Assembly: GCA_045636065.1 (NCBI GenBank)
Contig: JAZTWW010000035.1
Coordinates: forward strand, 1 to 64,000
Reading direction: 5' to 3'
Length of the DNA stretch: 64,000 nucleotides
Source of the DNA: RGIG5050 sp045636065
Lineage (GTDB): Bacteria; Verrucomicrobiota; Kiritimatiellia; RFP12; UBA1067
Shown one piece after another: positions 25,757 through 34,191 of the stretch. A model generated the notes under the pieces. It was not told the origin of the DNA and made no database searches. It saw nothing but the letters and a program-made list of their open reading frames with translations. The first letter of the stretch is position 1. Each line of letters begins with the position of its first letter. Both the position numbers and the translations under genes were made by a program.

Positions 25757-28188
25757 AAAACCTCCTCTTTGACCGTTCACGGATATTCCGCCTTGACGGG
25801 GCGATGGGCACACAGCTCCAGCTCAAGGGTCTGGTGCCGGGCGAAACGCCCGAGATGTGGAATATCGAAAGGCCGCAGGATGTCCGCCCGGTGCACGAAG
25901 CGTACTTCGCCGCCGGGGCTGACGCCGTGTACGCCAACACGTTCGGTGCAAACGGCGCGAAGTACCACGGCAGGGCCCCTCTCGCGGATGTCGTCTCGGC
26001 GGGGATTGCAATTGCGCGCGAGGCGGCGGCGGCGGCCGGTGGAACAAGGTATGTGGCCCTCGACATCGGGCCTACGGGCCGCCTTCTCAAGCCCTCGGGG
26101 GATTTCGAGTTCGATGCCGCCTACGACGCCTTTGCAGAAACCGTCATTGCAGGCGCGAAGGCCGGTGCAGATCTGATCGCCATCGAGACGATGGGCGACA
26201 CGTACGAACTCAAGGCCGCCGTGCTGGCGGCGAAGGAGAATTCGAGCCTCCCCGTGATCGCCACCGTGGCGCTTGGAGAAGACGGGAAACTCCTCACCGG
26301 GGCGGACATAGAGTGCGTGGCGGCGATCCTGGAAGGCCTGCACGCAGATGCCATCGGGCTCAACTGCGGATTCGGGCCCGACAGGATGCTGGAGCAAGTA
26401 AAGCGCCTTGCCGCCGTAACGAGCCTTCCAATAGCCGTAAAGCCGAACGCAGGAATGCCGCAGATCGTCGATGGGCGGACGGTATTCACCGTGACGCCCG
26501 TGGAATTCGCCAAGGATGTCGCAAGGCTTGTAGAGGCAGGCGCGACGATCGTCGGCGGCTGCTGCGGAACGACGCCATCCCACATAGCCGCATTGGGCCC
26601 GGCACTCACCGGCCTTCCCCTTCCGGCCTCCCGGGCCGGGAGACCCAGGCGCACATTCGTCACCTCCGGCTCGCGCAGAGTGGAGATACCTTTTGATGAC
26701 ACCATCATCATCGGCGAGCGCATCAACCCCACCGGCAAGAAGAAGCTCAGGGCCGCCCTGAGCGAAGGAGACGTAGCGTACGTGCTGCGCGAGGCGGTGG
26801 TGCAGGCCGATGCCGGGGCGCACATACTCGACGTGAATGTCGGCGTACCCGGGCTTGACGAACCAAAGGTGCTCGATGCTACGGTCCAGGCCGTGCAGAG
26901 CGTCACCGATCTCCCCCTGCAGATAGATACGTCAGATCCCAAAGCCCTCGAAAAGGCGCTTAGGCACTACAACGGCAAGGCGCTCGTCAATTCCGTCAAC
27001 GGCAAGCAGGAGTCAATGGAGGCTGTGTTCCCGCTCGTGGCAAAGTACGGCGGAGCCGTCGTGGCGCTCACCCTGGACGAGTCCGGCATCCCGCAGACGG
27101 CCGAGGGGCGGCTCGCCATAGCGAGGAAGATTCTCGCGCGCGGAAGGGAATACGGGCTTGGGCCCTCGGATTTCGTGGTAGACGTACTCTGCCTTGCGGT
27201 GAGCGCCGATCAAACGAGCGCCAACGTAATCCTCGAAGCGCTTGAACTCGTGAGAAAGGAACTCGGGTGCCGCACCTGCCTGGGCGTATCGAACATATCC
27301 TTCGGCCTTCCGGCAAGGCCTCTTCTCAACGCCTCGTTCTACACGATGGCCCTTCTTAAAGGTCTTTCTGCTGGCATCGTAAATCCGCTCGCCTCCGACA
27401 TGATGACGGCGCACCACGCCTTTCGCGCACTGACGGCCAAGGACGCGGCGTGCGGCGGATGGATAGAGTCGTTCAAGGACTGGACGGGGCAAGCCCAGCC
27501 TGCCGCCGTGCGCCCGGCCAGTACGGGCTCCGCGACTCAAACGTCCTCCTCTACCCAGGCCTCCGGGCTTGACGCCCTTTCATCCTCGATACGCCGTGGG
27601 CTTAAGGCTGACGCGGCGGCGGCGGCGAAGGATGCCCTTGCGCTCGGCGTTGCGCCGCTTGACATCATTGGCGGCGGCATCGTCCCGGCGCTTGAGGTCG
27701 TAGGCAAGGGGTTTGAATCGGGCACCATGTTCCTTCCGCAGCTTCTTATGGCGGCGGAGGCGGCGGGAGCCGCGTTCGACGCCGTGCGCGCGGCGATGCC
27801 GCCCCAGTCGGCCGGTGAGGTCAAGGGGCCTATCGTCATCGCCACGGTCAAAGGGGACATACACGACATAGGCAAGAACATCTGCAGGGCGCTTCTCGAG
27901 AACTACGGCTTCAAGGTGATAGATCTCGGCAGGGATGTCCCGCCCCAGGCCGTTGTCGATGCGGCAAAGCGCGAGAAGGCGCGGCTTGTAGGACTATCGG
28001 CGCTCATGACGACAACGGTTGGCGCGATGTGCGAGACGGTAAAGCTCGTCCATGAGAACGTGCCGGGGTGCAAAGTGACCGTCGGCGGGGCCGTCCTTAC
28101 GGCTGACTACGCCGCGAAGATGGGCGCGGACAACTACTCCAAAGACGCGATGGGGCTCGTCCGCTACGCCGAAAGCCTCTTCGCTTGA
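25753..28188 (+). CDS. metH: Cobalamin-dependent methionine synthase MetH (no activation domain)
   Basis: MetH transfers a methyl group from 5-methyl-THF to homocysteine through cobalamin. The 811-residue chain starts at the ATG at 25753 and has, in order: homocysteine domain (about 5-290) with zinc Cys in LNCGFG and GGCCG; pterin-binding domain (about 310-560) with GERINPTG; cap (about 595-690); and B12-binding domain (about 690-811) with the DIHDIGKN cobalt-ligand motif. The activation domain is in the preceding gene. A low-complexity Ser/Thr/Ala linker precedes the cap. Together with the B12 receptor operon upstream it suggests reliance on imported corrinoid. Confidence 0.95.
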   Translation: MKNLLFDRSRIFRLDGAMGTQLQLKGLVPGETPEMWNIERPQDVRPVHEAYFAAGADAVYANTFGANGAKYHGRAPLADVVSAGIAIAREAAAAAGGTRYVALDIGPTGRLLKPSGDFEFDAAYDAFAETVIAGAKAGADLIAIETMGDTYELKAAVLAAKENSSLPVIATVALGEDGKLLTGADIECVAAILEGLHADAIGLNCGFGPDRMLEQVKRLAAVTSLPIAVKPNAGMPQIVDGRTVFTVTPVEFAKDVARLVEAGATIVGGCCGTTPSHIAALGPALTGLPLPASRAGRPRRTFVTSGSRRVEIPFDDTIIIGERINPTGKKKLRAALSEGDVAYVLREAVVQADAGAHILDVNVGVPGLDEPKVLDATVQAVQSVTDLPLQIDTSDPKALEKALRHYNGKALVNSVNGKQESMEAVFPLVAKYGGAVVALTLDESGIPQTAEGRLAIARKILARGREYGLGPSDFVVDVLCLAVSADQTSANVILEALELVRKELGCRTCLGVSNISFGLPARPLLNASFYTMALLKGLSAGIVNPLASDMMTAHHAFRALTAKDAACGGWIESFKDWTGQAQPAAVRPASTGSATQTSSSTQASGLDALSSSIRRGLKADAAAAAKDALALGVAPLDIIGGGIVPALEVVGKGFESGTMFLPQLLMAAEAAGAAFDAVRAAMPPQSAGEVKGPIVIATVKGDIHDIGKNICRALLENYGFKVIDLGRDVPPQAVVDAAKREKARLVGLSALMTTTVGAMCETVKLVHENVPGCKVTVGGAVLTADYAAKMGADNYSKDAMGLVRYAESLFA

Positions 28189-28192
28189 GGCC

Positions 28193-29869
28193 TTACGGAT
28201 GAGGGAGGGCCGCTTCGGCGATGTTCGCCGCGTAGCCGCGCAGCCGCTCGTAGGCGTTTAGGATATCGAGGATCGCGAGGACTGCGGCGGTTGACGCCTT
28301 TGAATCCGTGCCTATCCTGAGAAGCTGCACCTGGCGGGCGGAGAGGATCTTCTCCTTGAGCTCCTTCGACATCTTGCGCAGTTCGCCCATCCTCGTGAAG
28401 TTCTCAAGCTCGTCGCGGCCGAAGGAGACAAGTGCCTCGGCGTGGTCGTGTATGTCGAGTATGAGCGCGAGCTCCGATCCGTCGAGCGACGGGGCCTCGG
28501 CGCGGTAGCGCTTCATCGCCTTGAGGATGTGAGGAGCCTCGTCCGACGCGGACTCGAGCTCGTCGGCAAGGCGAAGTATCCTTCTTGTACGCACGGCGAG
28601 CCTGAAGCCCATGCGCCCGGGCATGACGCTTCCCATGAACTCGGTGATCTCCTTCTGCACCTTGTCGAGGATCTCCTCGCGCTTGAGGATATGGCTTACG
28701 GTCTTGTCGTCGCCCTCGCCGGCAAGGACAAGCCTCACGTGCTGCATGAGATCCTTGACGCTCTCCGCCATGAAGGCGATCTCCTCCATGGCCTGCGAGC
28801 ATGCGATGGCGCCGCTCACCTTGATGCGCATGTTGAGAACCGAAAGATGCGGCTTCTCGCCAGGGGGCTCCGGAAGGATCCGCGTCAGAAGCGCCGCGAG
28901 GGGCTTCACGAAAGGATAGCACATGAGGCCGCGAATAACCGCGAAGACGGTGTCCGTGCAGGCGATGGGGAGCATTATGCCGGGGTAGAGGCCGTCGGCC
29001 GTGGGCTCGAAGGACGAGGCGAAGATCGCCTTCCCCGCCGGGACGAAGACAGGCAGGATAAAGGGCATGAGAATGAGCGAGCCCACAAGGTTCGTAAGCG
29101 TGTGCGCAAGGGCCGTACGCTTGGCGGCGCTCCCAGCGCCGATCGCCGCGAGCCACCCAGTCATCGTCGTTCCCACGTTGGCGCCAAAGAGCGAGGCGAT
29201 GGCCGTTTCGTACGAGAGAAGTCCCTCCATCGCAAACGTCATGAATATGAGTATGCTCGCGGCGGAGCTTTGAATGACGGCCGTCACAAGAGCCGAGACG
29301 AGAGCCACGAGCGCCACGTGCGCGAAATCGTTTGCGGCGAGCGACTTGAGAGCTGCGGAAAGCTGCTCGGACGACTTGATAGGGGCAACGCCCTCCTTCA
29401 TGAAGTACATTCCGAGGAAGACGAGCCCCAGGCCAATAAGCGCAAGCCCGAAATTCCTCACGCCCACCTTCCGCATCGGGAAGTACATGAGCGTTCCAGC
29501 AAGGAGCATCGCAAGCCCCATCGTCTCAGGGCTCGGGGCGAAGGCCATTATCCATACGGTGAAGGTCGTACCGATGTTCGCGCCGATAAGGACGTTAAGC
29601 GACTGCTCGAGCGTCATTAGCCTTGATGTGACGAACCCTACGAGCATCACCGCTATCACCGAGGAGGACTGGACGATCACAGTCGATATTACACCTGTTG
29701 CGACGCCAGCTAGCCTGTGAGCCGTCGCAAAGGACATGAACTTCCTCAGGCCCTCGCCATTCATGGCCTGGAGCCCGTTCGATAGATGCCTCATCCCGAG
29801 AAGGAAGAGGGAGAGTCCTCCGCACACCGTCAAGGCTACAATCTTGAGAAGATCGGTCTCTAAGCTCAT
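28193..29869 (-). CDS. Na+/phosphate symporter family protein with PhoU-like domain
   Basis: This 558-residue membrane protein has the duplicated Na/Pi-cotransporter core with the QSSS-type repeats (VIVQSSSVIAVM and AVIQSSAASILIF) and matching GANIGTT / GANVGTT loops. A cytoplasmic PhoU-like helical domain forms the last 200 residues. It should move phosphate with sodium. The ATG at 29869 overlaps the TGA of the preceding GH109-like gene (ATGA); a GTG 11 codons earlier is possible but less likely. A small stem (GCCTC/GAGGC, 28175-28191) spans the junction with convergent metH, without a U run. Confidence 0.9.
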   Translation of the reverse strand: MSLETDLLKIVALTVCGGLSLFLLGMRHLSNGLQAMNGEGLRKFMSFATAHRLAGVATGVISTVIVQSSSVIAVMLVGFVTSRLMTLEQSLNVLIGANIGTTFTVWIMAFAPSPETMGLAMLLAGTLMYFPMRKVGVRNFGLALIGLGLVFLGMYFMKEGVAPIKSSEQLSAALKSLAANDFAHVALVALVSALVTAVIQSSAASILIFMTFAMEGLLSYETAIASLFGANVGTTMTGWLAAIGAGSAAKRTALAHTLTNLVGSLILMPFILPVFVPAGKAIFASSFEPTADGLYPGIMLPIACTDTVFAVIRGLMCYPFVKPLAALLTRILPEPPGEKPHLSVLNMRIKVSGAIACSQAMEEIAFMAESVKDLMQHVRLVLAGEGDDKTVSHILKREEILDKVQKEITEFMGSVMPGRMGFRLAVRTRRILRLADELESASDEAPHILKAMKRYRAEAPSLDGSELALILDIHDHAEALVSFGRDELENFTRMGELRKMSKELKEKILSARQVQLLRIGTDSKASTAAVLAILDILNAYERLRGYAANIAEAALPHP

Positions 29870-31071
29870 ATCGTTGGTTCCACCCGTTTTTCCGGTTCGC
29901 ACCCCTTTGACGTTCCCCGGCGGAAATCCGGGATGTCAACCGAAGCGCTTTTTGAATCGACGCTCCTTTCGGAAAGCTCAGCTATGGAGCACCACTCGGC
30001 AAGGTCATAGACGTTCGTATCGGCGCTGCGGCCTTCGCGAAGCGCCTCGACAAGCCTGAAATCCATAAGCCAGTCCATGCCGCCGTGCTTGTCCACCGTG
30101 CGAGCCCTCTCGCCGTACATCTTCCAGAGCGGATGCCTGTACGCCTCCCTGACGAGCTTCAGGGCCTCAGGCATAAGCCACTCCTCCGCGCCGCCGCTCT
30201 CGCTAGAGGTCCACGCGATCCTGAACGGATCGTCGTTCAACACGCCGAGCGTCCCCTGGATATGGAGGCCCCTCGTCCTCTCGCGGATGCTCGCGACATC
30301 GTGCCTCAAAAGGATGCTTCTGCCGAGCTTCGTTCTTATGAGCGTCGTATTGTGGTCGCCCATCATCCTGTCGGTAACTTCAAGCCCCTGCTCGCGCACG
30401 AATTCCGAGAAGTCGTATGGCGCGCATTCGAGCGAGACGAGATGGTCGAGCCTGTCCTCCGCCCCTATGCCGAGCATCATGCAGATGGGGCCCAAGGCGT
30501 GCGTGGCATACTGGTTGCCCCTGTGCGTAAGGTTCCATTCGGCGCGCCAGAGCTCGTCACCTGGCGAGCCTGGGCCGAAGAGCCTGTGGACGTAACCGCC
30601 CTCGGCGTGGACTACCGTCCCGAGCATTCCGAGCGAGACGAGCCTCTTGGCGAGAAGCTCTATCTCGCCGTAGCAGCAGTTCTCCAGCTGGACGCACGGC
30701 ATCCCCGTCGACTCGCTCGCCTCGACGAGCGCCCAGCAGTCCTCAACGGTGAGCGCGGCAGGCACTTCAACGGCGGCCGCCTTCCCTGCGGCCATCGCCG
30801 CAAGTGCCACAGGAACGTGCATGTGCCACGGGGCCGTCACATATACGAGATCGAGGTCGTCGTCGCATAGTGCGCGCCACCCTTCCGGCCCTGCGTAGAT
30901 GTTCGGCGACGCGCCTGCGGCCGAACGCTCCGCGGCGACGCCTGCCGCCCTTGAGCGGTCGGCGTCGCATACGGCGGCCACGCGCACGCCGGGGATGGTG
31001 GAGAGCCTGCGCACGGCCTCAAGGCCGCGCGCGCCAAGCCCCACCACCCCTATGGAGATCGACTCCTTCAC
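29866..31071 (-). CDS. Gfo/Idh/MocA oxidoreductase, GH109-like
   Basis: The 401-residue protein has an NAD-binding GLGARG loop at residues 11-16 and the sugar-oxidoreductase C-terminal domain. The segments ENCCYG, GGYVHRLF, HRGNQYATHALGP and GDHNTTLIRT are like those of family GH109 (NAD-dependent alpha-N-acetylgalactosaminidases and relatives). Many GH109 enzymes are secreted; this one has no signal peptide and would be cytoplasmic. Substrate is not certain. It overlaps the cyclohydrolase gene upstream and the Na/Pi transporter downstream by 4 bp each. Confidence 0.85.
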   Translation of the reverse strand: MKESISIGVVGLGARGLEAVRRLSTIPGVRVAAVCDADRSRAAGVAAERSAAGASPNIYAGPEGWRALCDDDLDLVYVTAPWHMHVPVALAAMAAGKAAAVEVPAALTVEDCWALVEASESTGMPCVQLENCCYGEIELLAKRLVSLGMLGTVVHAEGGYVHRLFGPGSPGDELWRAEWNLTHRGNQYATHALGPICMMLGIGAEDRLDHLVSLECAPYDFSEFVREQGLEVTDRMMGDHNTTLIRTKLGRSILLRHDVASIRERTRGLHIQGTLGVLNDDPFRIAWTSSESGGAEEWLMPEALKLVREAYRHPLWKMYGERARTVDKHGGMDWLMDFRLVEALREGRSADTNVYDLAEWCSIAELSERSVDSKSASVDIPDFRRGTSKGCEPEKRVEPTI

Positions 31072-31748
31072 CTGATGTCGTAGACGGCCTCGATTTCGGG
31101 ATACTCCCTCGCCGCGAAGAATCCGGCGATGGCCGCATCGTACGCGGCCGTATGCGCGAAGCTCTTGCGCATGAGCCTGAAGCGCGTCTCAAGGGAGAGC
31201 GTTCCGCCGTTCGCGGCAAGCTCGTAGGCCAAAGCGGCGTAGTCCGCCGGGTCCGTGACGCTCGCGACTCTCAGGTAGTTCTTTGCGCTCGCCCTTACCA
31301 TGCAGGGTCCGCCGATATCGATGTTGGTGCGCGCCATCTCGGGCGTCACGCCCTCCTTGGCGATCGTTTCGCGGAACGGATAGAGGTTGACGACGACCAT
31401 GTCGATCGGCTCTGCGCCGAGGCGCGCGTGGTCGGCCTGGTGCGCGGGGTTGTACGTCTCGGAGAGAAGCCCCAGGTAGATCTTGAAGTCGAGCGTCTTG
31501 ACGAGGCCGCCCTGCATCTCGGGCTGGCCGGTGTAGTCGCTCACCTTGACGAGCGTGCCGGCGGCCTTGTCGCCGAGGATGCGCTCCACCGCCGCGTAGG
31601 TGCCGCCGGTCGAATAGATCCTGACGCCCGGGCACGATGATACGAGCGCGGGGACGAACGTTTCGAGGCCCGTCTTGTCCGAGACGCTCATGAGAACGTT
31701 CCTGACCTTGACGCGGCCGTCTATGTCCTTTACGATGTTGAGTGACAT
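31068..31748 (-). CDS. Stand-alone IMP cyclohydrolase (N-terminal half of PurH)
   Basis: The 226-residue protein equals only the IMP cyclohydrolase (MGS-like) domain of PurH, which closes FAICAR to IMP. Conserved parts are SVSDKTGL, STGGT, the KTLDFKIYLGLL segment, VVVNLYPF, and NIDIGGPCMVRASAKN. The AICAR transformylase half (about 300 residues) is absent, and the reading frame ends cleanly with the next gene overlapping by 4 bp, so it is not a truncation in progress. The formylation step must be supplied by another gene outside the window. It lies 25 bp after pyrE. Confidence 0.9.
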   Translation of the reverse strand: MSLNIVKDIDGRVKVRNVLMSVSDKTGLETFVPALVSSCPGVRIYSTGGTYAAVERILGDKAAGTLVKVSDYTGQPEMQGGLVKTLDFKIYLGLLSETYNPAHQADHARLGAEPIDMVVVNLYPFRETIAKEGVTPEMARTNIDIGGPCMVRASAKNYLRVASVTDPADYAALAYELAANGGTLSLETRFRLMRKSFAHTAAYDAAIAGFFAAREYPEIEAVYDIR

Positions 31749-31773
31749 TTCATTGTTCCTTTCGGTGAAGATT

Positions 31774-32394
31774 TCACGATCCGGGATGGACAGGCTTCGA
31801 TCCCGCCTTGCAGAGCGGGCACTCGGACGGCTCCCAGGTGGTGGGCTGCATCTCCATAAGGGAGAACATCGGGCACTCGAACTTGACGGAGCCTTTCGAG
31901 CGGTCGACGAGGATGGCGACGGCGACGGGGATTGCGCCTGCGGCCTTCACGAGATCGATCGTCTCCTGGACGCGGCCGCCCTTGGTGACGACGTCCTCCG
32001 CGACAACGTACCTCTCGCCCGGCTTGAGCGTGAAGCGGCGCATTTCAAGCTTCGTGATGGGCTTGCCCGTGGCGTCGAGCTCGCCCGGGACTACGGTCTT
32101 CTCCGCGAAGACGTGCTTTACCCCGAGCTGGCGGGCGACCTCGTGGCCGACGAGTATGCCGCCGACGGCAGGCGAAACGACGCCGTCTACGCCCGCGAGG
32201 TCGACGGTGGCGCCTGCGGCGCGCATCTTCTCGACGAGCGAGGCGCAAAGCCCCTCGGCGATGCGCGGGTACATCAGGACGTTCGCGCACTGGAAGTAGC
32301 GGTTGCTGTGCAGTTTGCTCCTGAGTTCGAAATGCCCCTCAAGGAGCGCTCCGGTGTCGGTGAATGCCTTAAGGATCTCTTCTTCGCTCATCAT
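31774..32394 (-). CDS. pyrE: Orotate phosphoribosyltransferase PyrE
   Basis: PyrE joins orotate and PRPP to OMP in pyrimidine synthesis. The 206-residue protein has GHFELRSKLHS at about residues 20-30, the catalytic loop lysine in FAEKT, and the PRPP-binding motif VVAEDVVTKGG near 129-139. The C-terminal ECPLCKAG motif is as in the thermophile/archaeal-type branch. The ATG overlaps the rsmA stop (ATGA). Confidence 0.94.
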   Translation of the reverse strand: MMSEEEILKAFTDTGALLEGHFELRSKLHSNRYFQCANVLMYPRIAEGLCASLVEKMRAAGATVDLAGVDGVVSPAVGGILVGHEVARQLGVKHVFAEKTVVPGELDATGKPITKLEMRRFTLKPGERYVVAEDVVTKGGRVQETIDLVKAAGAIPVAVAILVDRSKGSVKFECPMFSLMEMQPTTWEPSECPLCKAGSKPVHPGS

Positions 32395-33182
32395 ATCAGT
32401 TTTCCTTTCTCAAGCTGTATCGCAAGAACGAGCCAATCCTCGTTCGACAGGGCCTCCGGCCTAAGCGTTGACTGGACGATCCCCTTGAATATGCTCCCCA
32501 TCTGCTTGCGCCTGTGCTCGAAGGCGCGCTTCGTGAGCCGCGCGAACGTTCCGCGCACGCTCTCGGAAAGATTGTCGTTGAGGTGGTGCCTCTTGAGCCT
32601 CACGACGCTCGAGCCGATCTCGGGGCGCGGCCAGAAGCACGATGGCGGCACTTCCCTTACGATCGACACCTCGTAGTCGAGCTGGATCCAGACTCCCGAG
32701 AGGCCCCGCGTCTTTGAGCCGGGGCCGGCCTTGAGCCTTTCCGCGACCTCCGTCTGAACGAGAACAGTCATCGACTCGGGCCTGCATGCGCCCCTTAAGG
32801 CGAGCTCAAGGAGTATTCTCGTCCCCGCCTGGTACGGGAGATTGCTCACCATTACGCCAATGCCGTCGCAGGTGCCTTTGGCGATCTCGTCTAGCGCATC
32901 GCCCGCAATCACATCGACGCCGTCCAGGGAAAGGCGCGCAGCAAGGACGGGATCCTTCTCGATTGCCGTGACGAGGCAGCCGCGCGAGGCGAGAGCTTCC
33001 GTGAGGACTCCAAGCCCGGGGCCTATTTCAAGGACGCGTCCGCCCTTCTCAAGGGGCGAAGCGTCTAGTATGGCCTCAAGGGTGTTGCGGTCTATGAGGA
33101 AGTTCTGCCCGAGGACGCGGTTCGGGTGGAAGCCCTCGCGTATGCACCAGGCCTTGACTTCGCTGGGGCTCGTAAGATTCAT
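32391..33182 (-). CDS. rsmA: 16S rRNA dimethyladenosine transferase RsmA (KsgA)
   Basis: RsmA dimethylates two adjacent adenosines near the 3' end of 16S rRNA late in 30S assembly. The 263-residue protein has GQNFLID near 25-31, SAM motif I VLEIGPGLGVLTEAL near 50-64, and catalytic motif IV NLPY near 114-117. It lies 12 bp downstream of the surA-like gene, a neighbourhood (surA-rsmA) also found in enterobacteria, and overlaps pyrE. Confidence 0.95.
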   Translation of the reverse strand: MNLTSPSEVKAWCIREGFHPNRVLGQNFLIDRNTLEAILDASPLEKGGRVLEIGPGLGVLTEALASRGCLVTAIEKDPVLAARLSLDGVDVIAGDALDEIAKGTCDGIGVMVSNLPYQAGTRILLELALRGACRPESMTVLVQTEVAERLKAGPGSKTRGLSGVWIQLDYEVSIVREVPPSCFWPRPEIGSSVVRLKRHHLNDNLSESVRGTFARLTKRAFEHRRKQMGSIFKGIVQSTLRPEALSNEDWLVLAIQLEKGKLI

Positions 33183-33194
33183 CGCCCCGTACCG

Positions 33195-34148
33195 TTACCT
33201 CTCATCGGGAAGCTCGCCGATCTTGATGAATGCATCGGCCCTCAAGCGGGCGATCCACTCGTTGTACGCCTTCTCGGAAAGGGACTTCCTTACGGCCGCG
33301 GCGACATCGTTGTACGCCTCCTCGAAGGAGCGGACGGATGCTACCACCTCGGAATCCTTCCTGACGACGAATCCCCAGCCGTCAAGGTCGATGACCGGCG
33401 AATGCTCGCCAACGGCAAGCTTCGCGATCACATCGGCGATCTCGGGGCGGAAGACGTCCTGTGGATCAACGTCCTTCCATACGCCGCCGTCGGAGGCGTG
33501 CGAGTCGGAGCTGTAGAGCTTCGCGAGCTCCGCGAAAGGCGCGCCTTCGTCAAGCTCGGCGATGATCTCCCCGCCGCGCGGATCTTCGCCATCGCCCTCC
33601 CAGGGCTTGAGCAGGATGACGCTCACGGTCGTCGATCCGGGAACGGAATACGAAGCCTTGTTCCTGTCGTATTCGGCCCTGATCTCGGTGGGTTTCGGGG
33701 AGACGTTGCGCTCCACGATCTGCCAGCGCATCGCCGCCACCATCAGATCCTCGCGGATCGTCGTGCGCCATTCGGCGTACGTCTGGTGCATCTCTTCAAG
33801 CGCCTCGATGAGGTTGTTGCGGTCGCCGTCGAAGAATTCGTTGACGATCTCGCGCTCGCGGTTGTCCACGACCCACGGCTGCATGTCCATCTTCTTCTGC
33901 GCTGCGGCCTTGAGGATGAGCTTGCGGTCGATGAGGTTTTCGAGCGTCTTGCGATACGCCTCGCGGAAGGCCTCCTTCGATCCGCCCGTGGCGGCGAGCT
34001 CGGCCCTGTACGGGCTTCTTCTAAGCTCAAGCATCACATCGCCTACGGTTATGACGTCACCGTTGACCTTGGCAGCGATTCCGTCTACGAAAACTCCGTG
34101 CGCGGCTGCGCATGCCGCCACGAGAAGTGAAAAGAGTGCTTTTTTCAT
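33195..34148 (-). CDS. SurA-like periplasmic chaperone/peptidyl-prolyl isomerase
   Basis: The 317-residue protein has a signal peptide (MKKALFSLLVAACAAAHG), a SurA N-terminal-type helical domain (about 20-150) and one PpiC/parvulin domain (about 170-265; segment FAELAKLYSSDSHASDGG). E. coli SurA has two parvulin domains; one is common elsewhere. It probably helps outer-membrane proteins fold. The ATG at 34148 has no Shine-Dalgarno and lies 8 nt from a -10 box, suggesting a leaderless message. Confidence 0.88.
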   Translation of the reverse strand: MKKALFSLLVAACAAAHGVFVDGIAAKVNGDVITVGDVMLELRRSPYRAELAATGGSKEAFREAYRKTLENLIDRKLILKAAAQKKMDMQPWVVDNREREIVNEFFDGDRNNLIEALEEMHQTYAEWRTTIREDLMVAAMRWQIVERNVSPKPTEIRAEYDRNKASYSVPGSTTVSVILLKPWEGDGEDPRGGEIIAELDEGAPFAELAKLYSSDSHASDGGVWKDVDPQDVFRPEIADVIAKLAVGEHSPVIDLDGWGFVVRKDSEVVASVRSFEEAYNDVAAAVRKSLSEKAYNEWIARLRADAFIKIGELPDER

Positions 34149-34156
34149 GATGGAAT

Positions 34157-34185
34157 AGACTACTAGAAACGCTTCGGATTGTCAA
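34157..34185 (-). promoter_or_regulatory. Promoter of surA-rsmA-pyrE operon
   Basis: Minus strand TTGACA (34180-34185), 17 bp spacer, TAGTCT (34157-34162). The -10 is imperfect, but the -35 is consensus and the box falls exactly into the 43 bp gap behind pyrK. Start of transcription would coincide with the ATG. Confidence 0.65.
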
Positions 34186-34191
34186 GAGCGA

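Noticed and set aside
28171..28200. Hairpin GCCTC/GAGGC as a terminator between metH and the Na/Pi gene
   Set aside because: The stem is only 5 bp and no U run follows on the plus strand (TTT only on the minus side); it is too weak to annotate.
28442..29620. Plus-strand frame of 392 codons opposite the Na/Pi transporter
   Set aside because: The transporter motifs are certain; the opposite frame is charged, repetitive and without a start site.
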